64,000 nt of DNA from an uncultured Lachnospiraceae bacterium (GCA_910577955.1 CAJTNC010000003.1:1-64000); one strand, 5' to 3'; positions 42,828-51,973 are shown, counted from the first letter of the stretch. Translations and numbers: made by a program. Notes: a model not told the origin generated them from the letters alone.

Positions 42828-43292
42828 ATGAAAGATGCCTATAAAAAAATCAATTATGTACTGGTTCGGCTGGTGAATGAGATCTGGGAGCTGGAGGGAA
42901 AAGCAATCATTACGGAGGAGTTTAAAGATCTGACGAATAATGATATGCATGTAATTGAAGCGGTCGGTCTAGAGGGCGGGAGAAATATGTCCACTGTGGC
43001 GAAAAAGCTGGATATCACGGTCGGATCGCTGACTACGGCGGTCAATCATCTCGTGAAAAAACAGTATGTAGAGCGAAGCCGCAGCGAGGAGGACAGAAGA
43101 GTTGTTTATCTGCAGTTGACTGAAAAAGGGGTCGCGGCATATAGGCACCATGAGGAATACCATCGTCAGATGATGGATGCGGTGATGAAAAAACTGGATG
43201 AGGAAGATATTCCTGTACTGATAAAAATGTTGGACGGCGTGACGGAATTTTTTAAGGGATATAGGAAGTCGGTGAATCAGGTGCAAAAATAA
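42828..43292 (+). CDS. fabT: MarR-family regulator of fatty acid synthesis
   Basis: A 154-residue winged-helix protein: LTNNDMHVIEAVG, MSTVAKKLDITVGSLTTAVNHLVKKQYVER (recognition helix) and SEEDRRVVYLQLTEKG (wing). In Firmicutes FabT binds long-chain acyl-ACP and represses fab genes. Its place next to this fab operon and the TTTGA-n3-TCAAA dyads at the fabH promoter support that role. In streptococci fabT is near the start of the cluster; here it lies at the end and has its own promoter. Confidence 0.87.
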   Translation: MKDAYKKINYVLVRLVNEIWELEGKAIITEEFKDLTNNDMHVIEAVGLEGGRNMSTVAKKLDITVGSLTTAVNHLVKKQYVERSRSEEDRRVVYLQLTEKGVAAYRHHEEYHRQMMDAVMKKLDEEDIPVLIKMLDGVTEFFKGYRKSVNQVQK

Positions 43293-43303
43293 AAAATTTT
43301 ATC

Positions 43304-43332
43304 TTGCCAAAAGACAAAAAACCTATTATAAT
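43304..43332 (+). promoter_or_regulatory. promoter for tRNA-Thr
   Basis: TTGCCA (43304-43309), 17-nt spacer, perfect TATAAT (43327-43332), 26 bases before the tRNA. Confidence 0.7.
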
Positions 43333-43358
43333 GATATCGTTGTCTGAAAGACAAAGGT

Positions 43359-43431
43359 GCTGGAATAGCGCAGTCGGTAGCGCAACTGATTCGTAATCAG
43401 TAGGTCGAGGGTTCAAGTCCCTTTTCCAGCT
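43359..43431 (+). tRNA. tRNA-Thr (anticodon CGT)
   Basis: Cloverleaf with acceptor GCTGGAA/TTCCAGC, anticodon stem ACTGA/TCAGT, loop TTCGTAA and T-arm GGTTCAAGT. The anticodon CGT is at 43392-43394 and reads ACG threonine codons. CCA is not encoded. It is a single tRNA unit with its own promoter and a terminator behind it. Confidence 0.95.
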
Positions 43432-43441
43432 TCCTGTTTAG

Positions 43442-43465
43442 AAGGGTGCTTTACAGCACCCTTTT
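43442..43465. terminator. terminator shared by tRNA-Thr and the ABC permease
   Basis: Stem AAGGGTGC / GCACCCTT with a TTTACA loop, followed by TTC on the plus strand. The minus-strand permease stop codon (43451-43453) falls in the loop, so the hairpin also ends that convergent gene. Confidence 0.75.
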
Positions 43466-44239
43466 CTTATACCAATGTTCTATAAGCTGCAGCCCAAGGT
43501 AGAGCAGAATGGCGATCACGCAGAGGATCACGATGGAGGTGATCACCATAGACATCTTAAAGGTCTGGCTGCCGTAGATGATCAGGTAACCGAGACCGCT
43601 TCTGGCCGCGAGGAATTCTCCGATGATCACCCCCACGAGGGAAAGTCCGATATTGACTTTCATAGTGCTTAAAATCAGCAGAATATTGGAGGGCAGGACT
43701 ACTTTTTGAAAAATCTGCTTTTTGTTTCCTCCCAGAGTGGTGATCAGCATACATTTTTCCGGTTCCGTCAGTGAAAAACCGGTATAGAGGCTGATGACGG
43801 CGCCAAAGACAGCGACGGAAACGCCCGCTACAATGACAGTCTTGATACCGCTGCCGAGCCAGACGATGAAGAGCGGCGCGAGGGCGGACTTAGGCAGCGA
43901 GTTTAATACCACGAGGTAGGGTTCTAAAACAGCCGAAGCTTTTTCTGAATACCATAATAATGTAGCTGCCGCCATGCTGATGCCGAATACCAACAGGAAA
44001 CTGAAGAGCGTCTCAAAGAGTGTGACGCCGATGTGGGCAGGCAGACTGTTTTCTCGATACAGTGTGACAAAACTTTTACAGACTCTGGAGGGGCTTGAGA
44101 AAAAAAACGGATCGATCAGCCCGGCGTTTGCGGTCACCTCCCAGATGAGAAGAAATACCGCGATGATACAGAGACGTGCAAGCGAGATCATTTGGTGGCG
44201 GCGTTTATGTTTTCTGATATATTGTTCCTGCAGTGTCAT
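43451..44239 (-). CDS. ABC transporter permease (SsuC/TauC/ThiX-like)
   Basis: A 262-residue inner-membrane permease with six hydrophobic helices, of the type that imports sulfonates, taurine, nitrate or thiamine precursors. The ATPase-contact motif is LPKSALAPLFIVWLGSG, with GLSLVGVIIGEFLAARSGLGYLI later. ATG 44239 has GGGAGGAA upstream; an in-frame codon at 44290 has none. It overlaps the ATPase gene by 35 bases, so the two are coupled. No binding protein gene is next to them, so the substrate is unknown. Confidence 0.88.
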   Translation of the reverse strand: MTLQEQYIRKHKRRHQMISLARLCIIAVFLLIWEVTANAGLIDPFFFSSPSRVCKSFVTLYRENSLPAHIGVTLFETLFSFLLVFGISMAAATLLWYSEKASAVLEPYLVVLNSLPKSALAPLFIVWLGSGIKTVIVAGVSVAVFGAVISLYTGFSLTEPEKCMLITTLGGNKKQIFQKVVLPSNILLILSTMKVNIGLSLVGVIIGEFLAARSGLGYLIIYGSQTFKMSMVITSIVILCVIAILLYLGLQLIEHWYKKRVL

Positions 44240-44996
44240 CGTGCAATTCCTCCCATAACAAATTGAAATATGATTTGAATTCCGGCGCATTCCGCGCAGC
44301 TAACATACTGTCGTCTGGCAGTGTCAGACGGATCGGGATCTGTATTTTCACTGTGGCGGGTCGGTTTGACAAAACGATTACCCGGTCGGCGATGGAGATG
44401 GCTTCCGACAAATCATGGGTGATGAGTAACGCCGTCTTTTTTTCTGCCCGGATGATGCGGCTGATATCGGCCGAGACCTGCAGTCTTGTCTGGTAGTCTA
44501 AAGCGCTGAAGGGTTCGTCTAATAAAAGAAGTTCAGGTTCCAGCGCAAGAGTGCGGATAAGCGCCGCTCTTTGCTTCATGCCGCCGGACAGCTCGCTGGG
44601 GCGTTTGTCCCGAAAATCCCAAAGGCCATAGTCTTTCAGATAGCTTTCTACTTTCGCCAGTTTATCCGGCGTGGCGAGTCGGTTGAGCTCCAAACCGAGA
44701 ATCACGTTTTTATAGATGGTTCTCCATTCAAACAGGTGATCGCGCTGCAGCATGTAACCGATTTTCGGGCTTTCATCCGCGGCGAGCATAGGAAAGAGGA
44801 TCTTGCCGGTTTCCGGTGTGAGCAACCCTGCTATCAGGGACAGGAGGGTGGATTTACCGCAGCCGCTGGGTCCTACGATGGCGATAAATTCACCTCTTTT
44901 TACGGAAAATGATATGTCGGTAAGCGCACAGGTCTCCCCGTGCATACCATGGTAAGCATAAGATAGATGATCCAGAGAAAGATACGAGGTTTCCAC
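44205..44996 (-). CDS. ABC transporter ATP-binding protein (SsuB/TauB-like)
   Basis: A 263-residue ATPase: Walker A GPSGCGKST, Q-loop YMLQRDHLFEW, signature ELSGGMKQRAALIRT, Walker B LLLLDEPFSALD and H-loop ITHDLSEA. This is the nitrate/sulfonate/taurine subclass. It is the first gene of a two-gene minus-strand operon. In most homologous loci a periplasmic or lipoprotein solute receptor is the third gene; upstream here is the divergent argH. Confidence 0.9.
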   Translation of the reverse strand: METSYLSLDHLSYAYHGMHGETCALTDISFSVKRGEFIAIVGPSGCGKSTLLSLIAGLLTPETGKILFPMLAADESPKIGYMLQRDHLFEWRTIYKNVILGLELNRLATPDKLAKVESYLKDYGLWDFRDKRPSELSGGMKQRAALIRTLALEPELLLLDEPFSALDYQTRLQVSADISRIIRAEKKTALLITHDLSEAISIADRVIVLSNRPATVKIQIPIRLTLPDDSMLAARNAPEFKSYFNLLWEELHDDTAGTIYQKT

Positions 44997-45102
44997 AAAA
45001 AGCGCTCCCTTCTTTCAAAATGGTATATAATATTCTATGTGGAATGTCGGAAAATGTGTGTGATACGAGTGAGTGTTTATTTTTGGAGCCCGATATTCGG
45101 TG

Positions 45103-45120
45103 AAGACCTGCGGAGGTCTT
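45103..45120. repeat. inverted repeat between the ABC genes and argH
   Basis: Perfect 7-bp dyad AAGACCT / AGGTCTT with a GCGG loop in the 215-base divergent gap. No T-run. Possible operator or leader hairpin; function not clear. Confidence 0.4.
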
Positions 45121-45152
45121 GAGGCCGCGAAGCAATAAAAAGCGAGAAATAA

Positions 45153-45181
45153 TTGTCAGATATATGATTTTGTGGTAAGAT
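45153..45181 (+). promoter_or_regulatory. promoter for argH
   Basis: TTGTCA (45153-45158), 17-nt spacer, TAAGAT (45176-45181), 31 bases before the start codon. Confidence 0.6.
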
Positions 45182-45211
45182 GATGCGGTAATAAAAGAAA
45201 AGGACAGAGTG

Positions 45212-46591
45212 ATGAATATGGCACAGTTATGGGGCGGAAGATTTACGAAGGAAACGGATAAACTGGTGTATGCGTTCAACGCATCCATCGGTTTTGACAA
45301 GAGACTTTTTGAGCAGGATATCGAGGGCAGTCTGGCCCATGTGGCGATGTTGGGTAAGCAGGGGATCCTCTCAAAAGAGGAGACGCGGGAGATCACGCAG
45401 GGGCTCATTTCCATCAGGGAAGATGTGAAAAAAGGCGTCCTCGGGATAGATGAAAACTATGAGGATATCCACAGCTTTGTGGAGGCTGTGCTGACGGAGC
45501 GGATCGGCGATGCAGGCAAAAAGCTTCACACCGGCCGCAGCAGGAACGATCAGGTGGCTCTGGACATGCGTCTCTATACGAGAGTGCAGGTTGAGACGAC
45601 GGAGGATTTGTTGACACAACTGCTCAAAGTGCTTTTTCGGATCATGGAGGAGAATACGGATACTTATATGCCGGGATTCACCCACCTGCAGAAGGCACAG
45701 CCGCTGACGCTGGCACACCATCTCGGCGCTTACTTTGAGATGTTTCACAGAGACAGACTGCGGATGCGGGACATCCGCGCAAGGATGAATTTCTGCCCTC
45801 TGGGAGCCGGAGCGTTAGCCGGGACGACATATCCTCTTGACAGGGAGTATACTGCGGAATGGATGGGGTTTGACGGGCCCACCCTAAACAGCATGGACTC
45901 CGTGTCGGACAGGGATTACCTGTTAGAATTTATATCGGCTTTAAGTATTGTGATGATGCATTTGTCCAGATTTTCGGAGGAGATCATCATCTGGAACAGC
46001 GATGAGTATAAATTTATCGAGATAGACGATGCCTATTCCACAGGCTCTTCCATAATGCCTCAGAAAAAGAATCCGGATATCGCGGAGTTGGTGAGAGGAA
46101 AGACCGGAAGAGTTTACGGGGATCTGATGGCGCTTTTGACGGTGATGAAAGGGCTGCCTCTGGCGTATAATAAGGATATGCAGGAGGACAAGGAGGCGGC
46201 CTTTGACGCTTTCGATACGGTAAAGGATTGTATCGTCCTGTTTACCGGGATGTTGGATACGATAAAGTTCAGAAAAGACCGAATGGCAGAGAGCGCTGTG
46301 AGAGGCTTTACCAATGCCACGGACGCTGCGGATTATCTGGTGGGAAAGGGTGTTCCCTTCAGAGAGGCGCACAGTATTGTAGGGAAACTGGTGTTGTACT
46401 GTATTGAGAGAAATATGTCTATCGATGGGCTGCCTTTGGACGAAATGCAGAAGATCAGCGATAAGTTTGAGGAGGATATCTACGAGGCGGTTTCTTTAAA
46501 GACCTGCGTGGAGAAGAGGCTGACCGTGGGAGCGCCCGGCAGGGAGGCTATGAAAAAGGTTCTGGAGATATATAAAGGATATTTAAAATAA
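45212..46591 (+). CDS. argH: argininosuccinate lyase
   Basis: Splits argininosuccinate to arginine and fumarate. About 459 residues: LWGGRFTKETDKLVYAFNASIGFD, TGRSRNDQVALDMRLY, GFTHLQKAQPLTLAHHLGA and the mobile catalytic loop GSSIMPQKKNPDIAELVRGKTG with its Ser. ATG 45212 is 7 nt from AAGGA; GTG 45209 and ATG 45218 are alternatives. argG is not present here; asd follows 19 bases later. Confidence 0.96.
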   Translation: MNMAQLWGGRFTKETDKLVYAFNASIGFDKRLFEQDIEGSLAHVAMLGKQGILSKEETREITQGLISIREDVKKGVLGIDENYEDIHSFVEAVLTERIGDAGKKLHTGRSRNDQVALDMRLYTRVQVETTEDLLTQLLKVLFRIMEENTDTYMPGFTHLQKAQPLTLAHHLGAYFEMFHRDRLRMRDIRARMNFCPLGAGALAGTTYPLDREYTAEWMGFDGPTLNSMDSVSDRDYLLEFISALSIVMMHLSRFSEEIIIWNSDEYKFIEIDDAYSTGSSIMPQKKNPDIAELVRGKTGRVYGDLMALLTVMKGLPLAYNKDMQEDKEAAFDAFDTVKDCIVLFTGMLDTIKFRKDRMAESAVRGFTNATDAADYLVGKGVPFREAHSIVGKLVLYCIERNMSIDGLPLDEMQKISDKFEEDIYEAVSLKTCVEKRLTVGAPGREAMKKVLEIYKGYLK

Positions 46592-46610
46592 ATGCAGAGG
46601 AGAAAAAATT

Positions 46611-47696
46611 ATGAGTGAAAAATTGCGTGTAGGAATTTTAGGCGGAACCGGTATGGTAGGACAGCGGTTTATCTCACTGCTGGAGGATCATCCGTGGTTC
46701 GAAGTGACGACGATCGCGGCCAGTCCCCGTTCGGCGGGTAAGACTTATGAGGAAGCCGTGGGCGGCAGGTGGAAAATGAAGACGCCCATGCCGGAAAGAG
46801 TGAAAAGCCTTGTGGTAATGAACGTTAACGAGGTGGAGAAAGTGGCCTCCGAGGTGGATTTTGTGTTCTCTGCGGTGGATATGAGCAAGGAGGAGATCAA
46901 AGCCATTGAGGAAGCTTACGCGAAGACGGAGACCCCTGTTGTCTCCAACAACAGTGCCCACAGGTGGACTCCGGATGTGCCGATGGTAGTGCCGGAGATC
47001 AATACGGAACATTTTGAGGTGATAAAGGATCAGAGAGAGCGTCTTGGAACGAAGAGAGGTTTTGTGGCGGTGAAGCCCAACTGTTCGATCCAGAGCTACG
47101 CGCCTGTGCTGACCGCGTGGATGGAGTATGAACCGTACGAAGTGGTGGCCACAACCTATCAGGCGATCTCCGGTGCGGGGAAGACCTTTAAGGACTGGCC
47201 GGAGATGGTGGAGAATGTGATTCCCTATATAGGCGGCGAGGAAGAAAAGAGCGAGAAGGAACCTTTGCGTATCTGGGGCAAGGTGGAAGGCGGGGTGATT
47301 GTTCCGGCGGAAAGCCCGGTGATCACCTGTCAGTGTATCCGTGTGCCGGTGTTGGACGGCCATACGGCGGCAGTGTTTGTGAAATTTAAAAAGAAACCGA
47401 CAAAAGAGGAATTGATAGAAAAATTGAGAAACTTTAGCGGCGAACCCCAGAAACTGGAACTGCCCAGCGCGCCGAAGCAGTTTATCCAGTATCTGGAGGA
47501 GGACAACAGGCCGCAGGTGAAGCTGGATGTGGATTTCGAGAAGGGCATGGGCGTCAGCGTCGGACGGCTTAGAGAGGACAGCGTCTACGACTGGAAGTTT
47601 ATAGGTCTTTCCCACAATACGGTGCGAGGTGCGGCGGGGGGAGCTGTGCTCTGTGCTGAGATGCTCAAGGCGAAAGGATATATCACAAAGAAGTAA
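46611..47696 (+). CDS. asd: aspartate-semialdehyde dehydrogenase
   Basis: Reduces aspartyl phosphate to the semialdehyde, the branch point for lysine, methionine and threonine. The 361 residues begin LRVGILGGTGMVGQRF, with the nucleophile in KPNCSIQSY and the His in HNTVRGAAGG. The KPNCS context and the length are those of the archaeal/fungal-like branch of Asd rather than the E. coli type. It follows argH closely, likely co-transcribed. Confidence 0.94.
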   Translation: MSEKLRVGILGGTGMVGQRFISLLEDHPWFEVTTIAASPRSAGKTYEEAVGGRWKMKTPMPERVKSLVVMNVNEVEKVASEVDFVFSAVDMSKEEIKAIEEAYAKTETPVVSNNSAHRWTPDVPMVVPEINTEHFEVIKDQRERLGTKRGFVAVKPNCSIQSYAPVLTAWMEYEPYEVVATTYQAISGAGKTFKDWPEMVENVIPYIGGEEEKSEKEPLRIWGKVEGGVIVPAESPVITCQCIRVPVLDGHTAAVFVKFKKKPTKEELIEKLRNFSGEPQKLELPSAPKQFIQYLEEDNRPQVKLDVDFEKGMGVSVGRLREDSVYDWKFIGLSHNTVRGAAGGAVLCAEMLKAKGYITKK

Positions 47697-47716
47697 GAGA
47701 TCACAGAGGCGGGAAA

Positions 47717-49072
47717 ATGTTGACAGGGCGCGATAAAGAAATACAGTATCTACAGAAACTTTATGAAAAGGACGGAAGCCGTCTTGTCGTATTATATGGC
47801 AGGCGGGGGGTGGGAAAGACAAGGCTGGTCAGAGAGTTTGCAAAGAATATGCCCTGTTTTTACTATGCATGCAGAGATGCCTCCGAAAGGGAACAGCGCT
47901 TCCAGTGGGGAAAGGAATTGTCTGAAGCGGGCATTGTCACAGAGGAGTTTCCGGAGTGGTCAGAACTTTTTGCGGGCAGTCTGCAGAGCGCGTCCACAAA
48001 ACAAGTTTTTGTATTAGATGAGTTTCAATACCTGATGAAGGGCGATGGAGGCTTTATGGATGAGCTGACGGCCTTTGTGGGGGGACTTGCGAAAACAAGA
48101 GAACTGCTTGTCATTTTGATCAGCTCTTCCATTTCTTTTGTGGAGAAGAATATGATCAAGAAGATGGGGCGGATGGCTTATAAACTTTCAGGCCTGTTGA
48201 AGATCAGACCGCTTGGATTTTATCAGATGCGGGACGCTTTTCCGGATTATTCTTCAGCGCAGGCTTTTGGATTGTATGCTGTATTAGGAGGAAATCCCGG
48301 GCTTTGGCAGTGTATGTCTCCCGCAAAAAGCCTGAAGGATAATATCTGTGAGACGGTGCTTTCGCCGACTGGTGCATTATCCGGCGAATGCAGGCGGATC
48401 TTGTCGGAGGAACTCAGGGAGTTTTCCGTTTATCAGACGATCCTGTCGGCTCTGGCCGGCGGGCGGCATAAACTGAACGACATTTACGAGTACACCGGAT
48501 TTTCCAGACCGAAAATCAGTGTATACCTAAAAAATTTGATGGAACTTGAACTGATAGAAAAGGTATTTTCCTATGATACGGCGGGGCGGGAACATGTGCA
48601 GAAAGGCGTCTACCGCATCAGTGATCATTTTCTGCATTTCTCGTTTACTTATTTGTATCCGTATGCCAGCAGGCTGGAGCAGACGTCGCCTCAGACTTTT
48701 TATGACAGGGACATTTTTCCGGGCTTCCGCAGGTATATGTATCAAGCCTTCAGGGAAGTATGCAGGGAATATGTGCAGCATGAGGCGGCGAAAGGACAGT
48801 TTCCGTTTGTAATCGCCTCGATGGGAGAGTGGGCCGGAAAAGCCGGAGATATCGATATTATCGCACAGAGCAGTGAGGGTGAGACTCTGCTTGCGCTCTG
48901 CCAGTGTGAAAGAGAAGAGTTCCCTTATGAAGATTATGAGTGGCTGCTGTTTTTAGCAAAACAGGCGAAACTACGAACCGACCATATCTGGCTGTTTACG
49001 GACAGAGGGTTTGATGAAAGGCTGACGGCAGAAGCGAAAGAAAAGAAAAATCTGTCGCTGATATTGCTGTAA
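47717..49072 (+). CDS. archaeal-type AAA ATPase with degenerate DUF234/nuclease-like C-terminus
   Basis: A 451-residue protein. Residues about 1-200 are a P-loop ATPase with Walker A GRRGVGKT and Walker B FVLDEFQYL; about 225-300 is a winged-helix segment (DIYEYTGFSRPKISVYLKNL); the end is DUF234-like (GDIDIIAQSSEGETLLALCQC). Proteins of this class often end in a PD-(D/E)xK nuclease fold where an E-x-K follows; here that place reads QCERE, so the catalytic Lys seems lost. Function is unknown; relatives are scattered among bacteria and archaea. The topoisomerase gene begins 6 bases after it. Confidence 0.8.
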   Translation: MLTGRDKEIQYLQKLYEKDGSRLVVLYGRRGVGKTRLVREFAKNMPCFYYACRDASEREQRFQWGKELSEAGIVTEEFPEWSELFAGSLQSASTKQVFVLDEFQYLMKGDGGFMDELTAFVGGLAKTRELLVILISSSISFVEKNMIKKMGRMAYKLSGLLKIRPLGFYQMRDAFPDYSSAQAFGLYAVLGGNPGLWQCMSPAKSLKDNICETVLSPTGALSGECRRILSEELREFSVYQTILSALAGGRHKLNDIYEYTGFSRPKISVYLKNLMELELIEKVFSYDTAGREHVQKGVYRISDHFLHFSFTYLYPYASRLEQTSPQTFYDRDIFPGFRRYMYQAFREVCREYVQHEAAKGQFPFVIASMGEWAGKAGDIDIIAQSSEGETLLALCQCEREEFPYEDYEWLLFLAKQAKLRTDHIWLFTDRGFDERLTAEAKEKKNLSLILL

Positions 49073-49078
49073 AACAAT

Positions 49079-51112
49079 ATGAAAAGTTTATTTATAACGG
49101 AAAAGCCCAGTGTGGCTCAAGAGTTTGCAAAAGCGCTGAAATTGAATATGACACGAAAAGACGGTTATCTGGAATCGGAGAAGGCTGCGGTTACTTGGTG
49201 CGTAGGGCACCTTGTGACCATGAGTTATCCCGACGCTTATGACGAGAAATATAAGCGCTGGTCCCTTGAGACGATTCCGTTTATTCCGGATACTTTTTTG
49301 TACGAAGTGATTCCGGGAGTGGCGAAACAGTTTCGGATCGTCAGCGGACTGCTAAACAGGCAAGACATAGGAACAATTTATGTCTGTACGGACTCCGGAC
49401 GAGAGGGAGAATACATATACCGTCTGGTGGAACAGCAGGCGGGCGTGACGGGCAAGACGAGGAAGCGGGTCTGGATCGATTCACAGACGGAGGAAGAGAT
49501 CCTGCGCGGCATTAAAGAGGCGAAGGACCTGTCGGAGTACGACAATCTTTCGGCCTCCGCTTATCTTCGCGCCAAAGAAGATTACCTGATGGGCATCAAT
49601 TTCTCCAGAGCGCTGACGTTGAAGTTTGGCTATCCGGTGAAGAATTACATGCATACAGACAAGTGTGTGGTGTCGGTGGGACGGGTAATGACCTGCGTGC
49701 TAGGCATGGTGGTGAACAGGGAACGGGAGATCAGGGACTTTGTGAAGACTCCCTTTTATCGCGTACTGGCGGATATCGCTTTGGCAGGGCAGTCGTTTTC
49801 CGGTGAGTGGAGAGTTTGGGAAGAGTCGAAATATGCGGGCTATCCGGGGTTATATAAGGAGAATGGTTTTTTGAAACAGGAGGACGCGGAGGAATTTGTA
49901 CACAGTCTGGAGGGAGTTCCGTTAACCGTACATTCCATTGAGCGGAAGAGGGAGACGAAAAATCCGCCGCTTCTTTATAATTTAGCGGAGCTGCAGAACG
50001 ATTGCTCCAAATATTTTAAGATCAGTCCGGATCAGACGCTGCAGGTAGTGCAGGAGTTATATGAGAAAAAGCTGGTGACATATCCGAGAACGGACGCCAG
50101 AGTGCTCTCAAGCGCGGTGGCAAAGGAGATTGGGAAGAATATTACAGGATTAAGAAATTATAGTGTGTGCGGCGCTCTGGCGGCCGAGATACTGGAGAAG
50201 GGCAGTTTCAAAAAGATAGGTTCCACCAGATATACAAATGATAAACAGATCACCGACCACTATGCGATCATTCCCACAGGACAGGGGCTGGCGGCGCTTG
50301 CAGGACTGTCTTCTGTCTCTCAGCGGGTGTATGAAGTCATTGTCAGGAGGTTTCTCGCCATATTTTACCCGCCGGCGGTCTATCAGAAAGTGATGTTGGC
50401 GGCGGAGGCAGAGAAAGAGCGTTTCCACAGCAGTTTTAAGGTGCTGAAGGAGGAAGGCTATCTGCCGGTGACAAAGTTCTCTTTCTGGAAAGGCCAGAAG
50501 ATGGCCGGACAGGGGGCGGAAGAAGAGAAAACGGAAGGCGGAAGCAAAACAGGAGAGGAGAACGGAGTGCAGGAGGAAACCTGCGACGAGGCGCTTTTAA
50601 ATGCTCTCTCCGGATTAAAAAAGGGGGATACGATTGCCTGCAGCGGCTTTTTTGTCAAAGCAGGGGAGACCACGCCGCCTAAACGGTATAATTCGGGAAG
50701 TATGATTTTAGCTATGGAGAATGCCGGGCAGCTTATCGAGGATGAGGAACTGCGGGCTCAGATCAAAGGTTCGGGCATCGGGACCAGCGCCACAAGGGCG
50801 GAGATCCTTAAAAAGTTAGTTCATATCAAATATCTGACGCTCAACAAAAAAACACAGATCATTACTCCTACTTTTTTGGGGGAGATCATCTACGAGGTGG
50901 TGGCCTGTTCCATGAAGCCGCTGCTGGATCCGAGACTTACGGCGAGCTGGGAGAAAGGATTGATGCAGGTGTCCGAGGGGACAATCACGGCGGAAGAGTA
51001 TATGCGGAAACTGGACGATTTCGTGACCAGACGGACAAATCTGGTAAAGCAGGTGAAGAATCAGACGGCATTATATCAGTCCTTCGATAAATTTGCAGGA
51101 TATTACGCATAA
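49079..51112 (+). CDS. topB: DNA topoisomerase III (type IA)
   Basis: Cuts and passes single strands to unlink DNA. The 677 residues have the Toprim Glu and acidic residues (ITEKPSVAQEFAKAL; CTDSGREGEYIYR) and the catalytic Tyr in VTYPRTDARVLSS. A Glu/Gly-rich insert lies about 475-500. No C-terminal zinc fingers are seen. There is no Shine-Dalgarno before ATG 49079, only six bases after the ATPase stop, so it depends on coupled translation. Chromosomal topB or one from an old mobile element are both possible. Confidence 0.92.
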   Translation: MKSLFITEKPSVAQEFAKALKLNMTRKDGYLESEKAAVTWCVGHLVTMSYPDAYDEKYKRWSLETIPFIPDTFLYEVIPGVAKQFRIVSGLLNRQDIGTIYVCTDSGREGEYIYRLVEQQAGVTGKTRKRVWIDSQTEEEILRGIKEAKDLSEYDNLSASAYLRAKEDYLMGINFSRALTLKFGYPVKNYMHTDKCVVSVGRVMTCVLGMVVNREREIRDFVKTPFYRVLADIALAGQSFSGEWRVWEESKYAGYPGLYKENGFLKQEDAEEFVHSLEGVPLTVHSIERKRETKNPPLLYNLAELQNDCSKYFKISPDQTLQVVQELYEKKLVTYPRTDARVLSSAVAKEIGKNITGLRNYSVCGALAAEILEKGSFKKIGSTRYTNDKQITDHYAIIPTGQGLAALAGLSSVSQRVYEVIVRRFLAIFYPPAVYQKVMLAAEAEKERFHSSFKVLKEEGYLPVTKFSFWKGQKMAGQGAEEEKTEGGSKTGEENGVQEETCDEALLNALSGLKKGDTIACSGFFVKAGETTPPKRYNSGSMILAMENAGQLIEDEELRAQIKGSGIGTSATRAEILKKLVHIKYLTLNKKTQIITPTFLGEIIYEVVACSMKPLLDPRLTASWEKGLMQVSEGTITAEEYMRKLDDFVTRRTNLVKQVKNQTALYQSFDKFAGYYA

Positions 51113-51160
51113 CTGTCAGAGGGCAGGTATATACATACTAAGAGAAAGAAGGATAAAAAT

Positions 51161-51835
51161 ATGGCAAAGATGGAACAGGCGACAATTGCAGCGCTCTATA
51201 CGCTGGAGGAAACCATTGCGGAAAAACTTTTCGAGGGGCTGACCTATCCTTGGGAGGCGCTTCCGCTGATTGGAGAGTTTATCATCAGGCTGGGACAGAG
51301 TCTGCCGGAAGACAAGTACGAGCAGGTGAAGGAGAATGTGTGGATCGCCAAATCGGCGACGGTTTTTCCGAGCGCTTACATAAACGGTCCTGCTATTATC
51401 GACGAAGGGGCTGAGATTCGTCACTGCGCCTTTATCAGAGGCAATGCGATCGTCGGCAAAGAGGCAGTGGTCGGAAATTCTACGGAATTGAAGAATGTGG
51501 TGCTGTTCAACAAAGTGCAGGTACCCCATTACAATTATGTGGGCGACAGCATTCTTGGTTATAAGTCCCATATGGGCGCGGGTTCCATCACATCCAATGT
51601 GAAGAGCGATAAGAAGCTGGTTGTCGTGAAATGTGGGGAAGAACAATTCGAGACCGGTTTAAAGAAGTTCGGCGCCATGGTTGGGGATAGTGTGGAAGTG
51701 GGCTGCAACAGCGTTCTGAATCCGGGCAGCGTGATCGGCAAAGAGACCAACATTTACCCGACCTCCTGTGTGCGAGGGGTGATTCCGGCGCAGAGCATCT
51801 TCAAAGGAACAGGAAATATCGTGACAAAATTTTGA
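51161..51835 (+). CDS. left-handed beta-helix acyltransferase-like protein
   Basis: A 224-residue hexapeptide-repeat protein resembling the acetyltransferase half of GlmU. After a helical N-terminus (about 1-55), repeats begin: VWIAKSATVFPSAYINGPAII, AEIRHCAFIRGNAIVGKEAVV, then HYNYVGDSILGYKSHMGAGSI. The uridylyltransferase half is absent, so it is not a full GlmU. Substrate unknown. Good RBS (GAAGGAT). It stands alone with 138 bases following before the next operon. Confidence 0.82.
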   Translation: MAKMEQATIAALYTLEETIAEKLFEGLTYPWEALPLIGEFIIRLGQSLPEDKYEQVKENVWIAKSATVFPSAYINGPAIIDEGAEIRHCAFIRGNAIVGKEAVVGNSTELKNVVLFNKVQVPHYNYVGDSILGYKSHMGAGSITSNVKSDKKLVVVKCGEEQFETGLKKFGAMVGDSVEVGCNSVLNPGSVIGKETNIYPTSCVRGVIPAQSIFKGTGNIVTKF

Positions 51836-51911
51836 CAAATTTTGCAAAGTAGGGCTGGATTTTTTGGTGGATTTATGCGAGAATAAAGTGAATGAAGTTT
51901 TCGGCAGGTTA

Positions 51912-51939
51912 TAACAGGGGACAAGCATGTCTCCTGTTA
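51912..51939 (+). promoter_or_regulatory. hairpin upstream of the scaffold/GGGtGRT operon
   Basis: Stem TAACAGGGGAC / GTCTCCTGTTA (11 pairs, one G-T), AAGCAT loop, 34 bases before ATG 51974. It is followed by an AT-rich stretch, not a T-run. Could be a terminator of the previous gene or a leader element. Confidence 0.5.
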
Positions 51940-51973
51940 CAAATATTATATATTTAATGGAAGGAGTTTTCAC

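Noticed and set aside
44997..45211. TPP riboswitch for the ABC importer
   Set aside because: No CTGAGA or ACCTGA-type core on the minus strand of this gap.
46674..47822. Minus-strand frame of 382 codons over asd
   Set aside because: Antisense of a gene with clear active-site motifs; no RBS and no recognisable domain.
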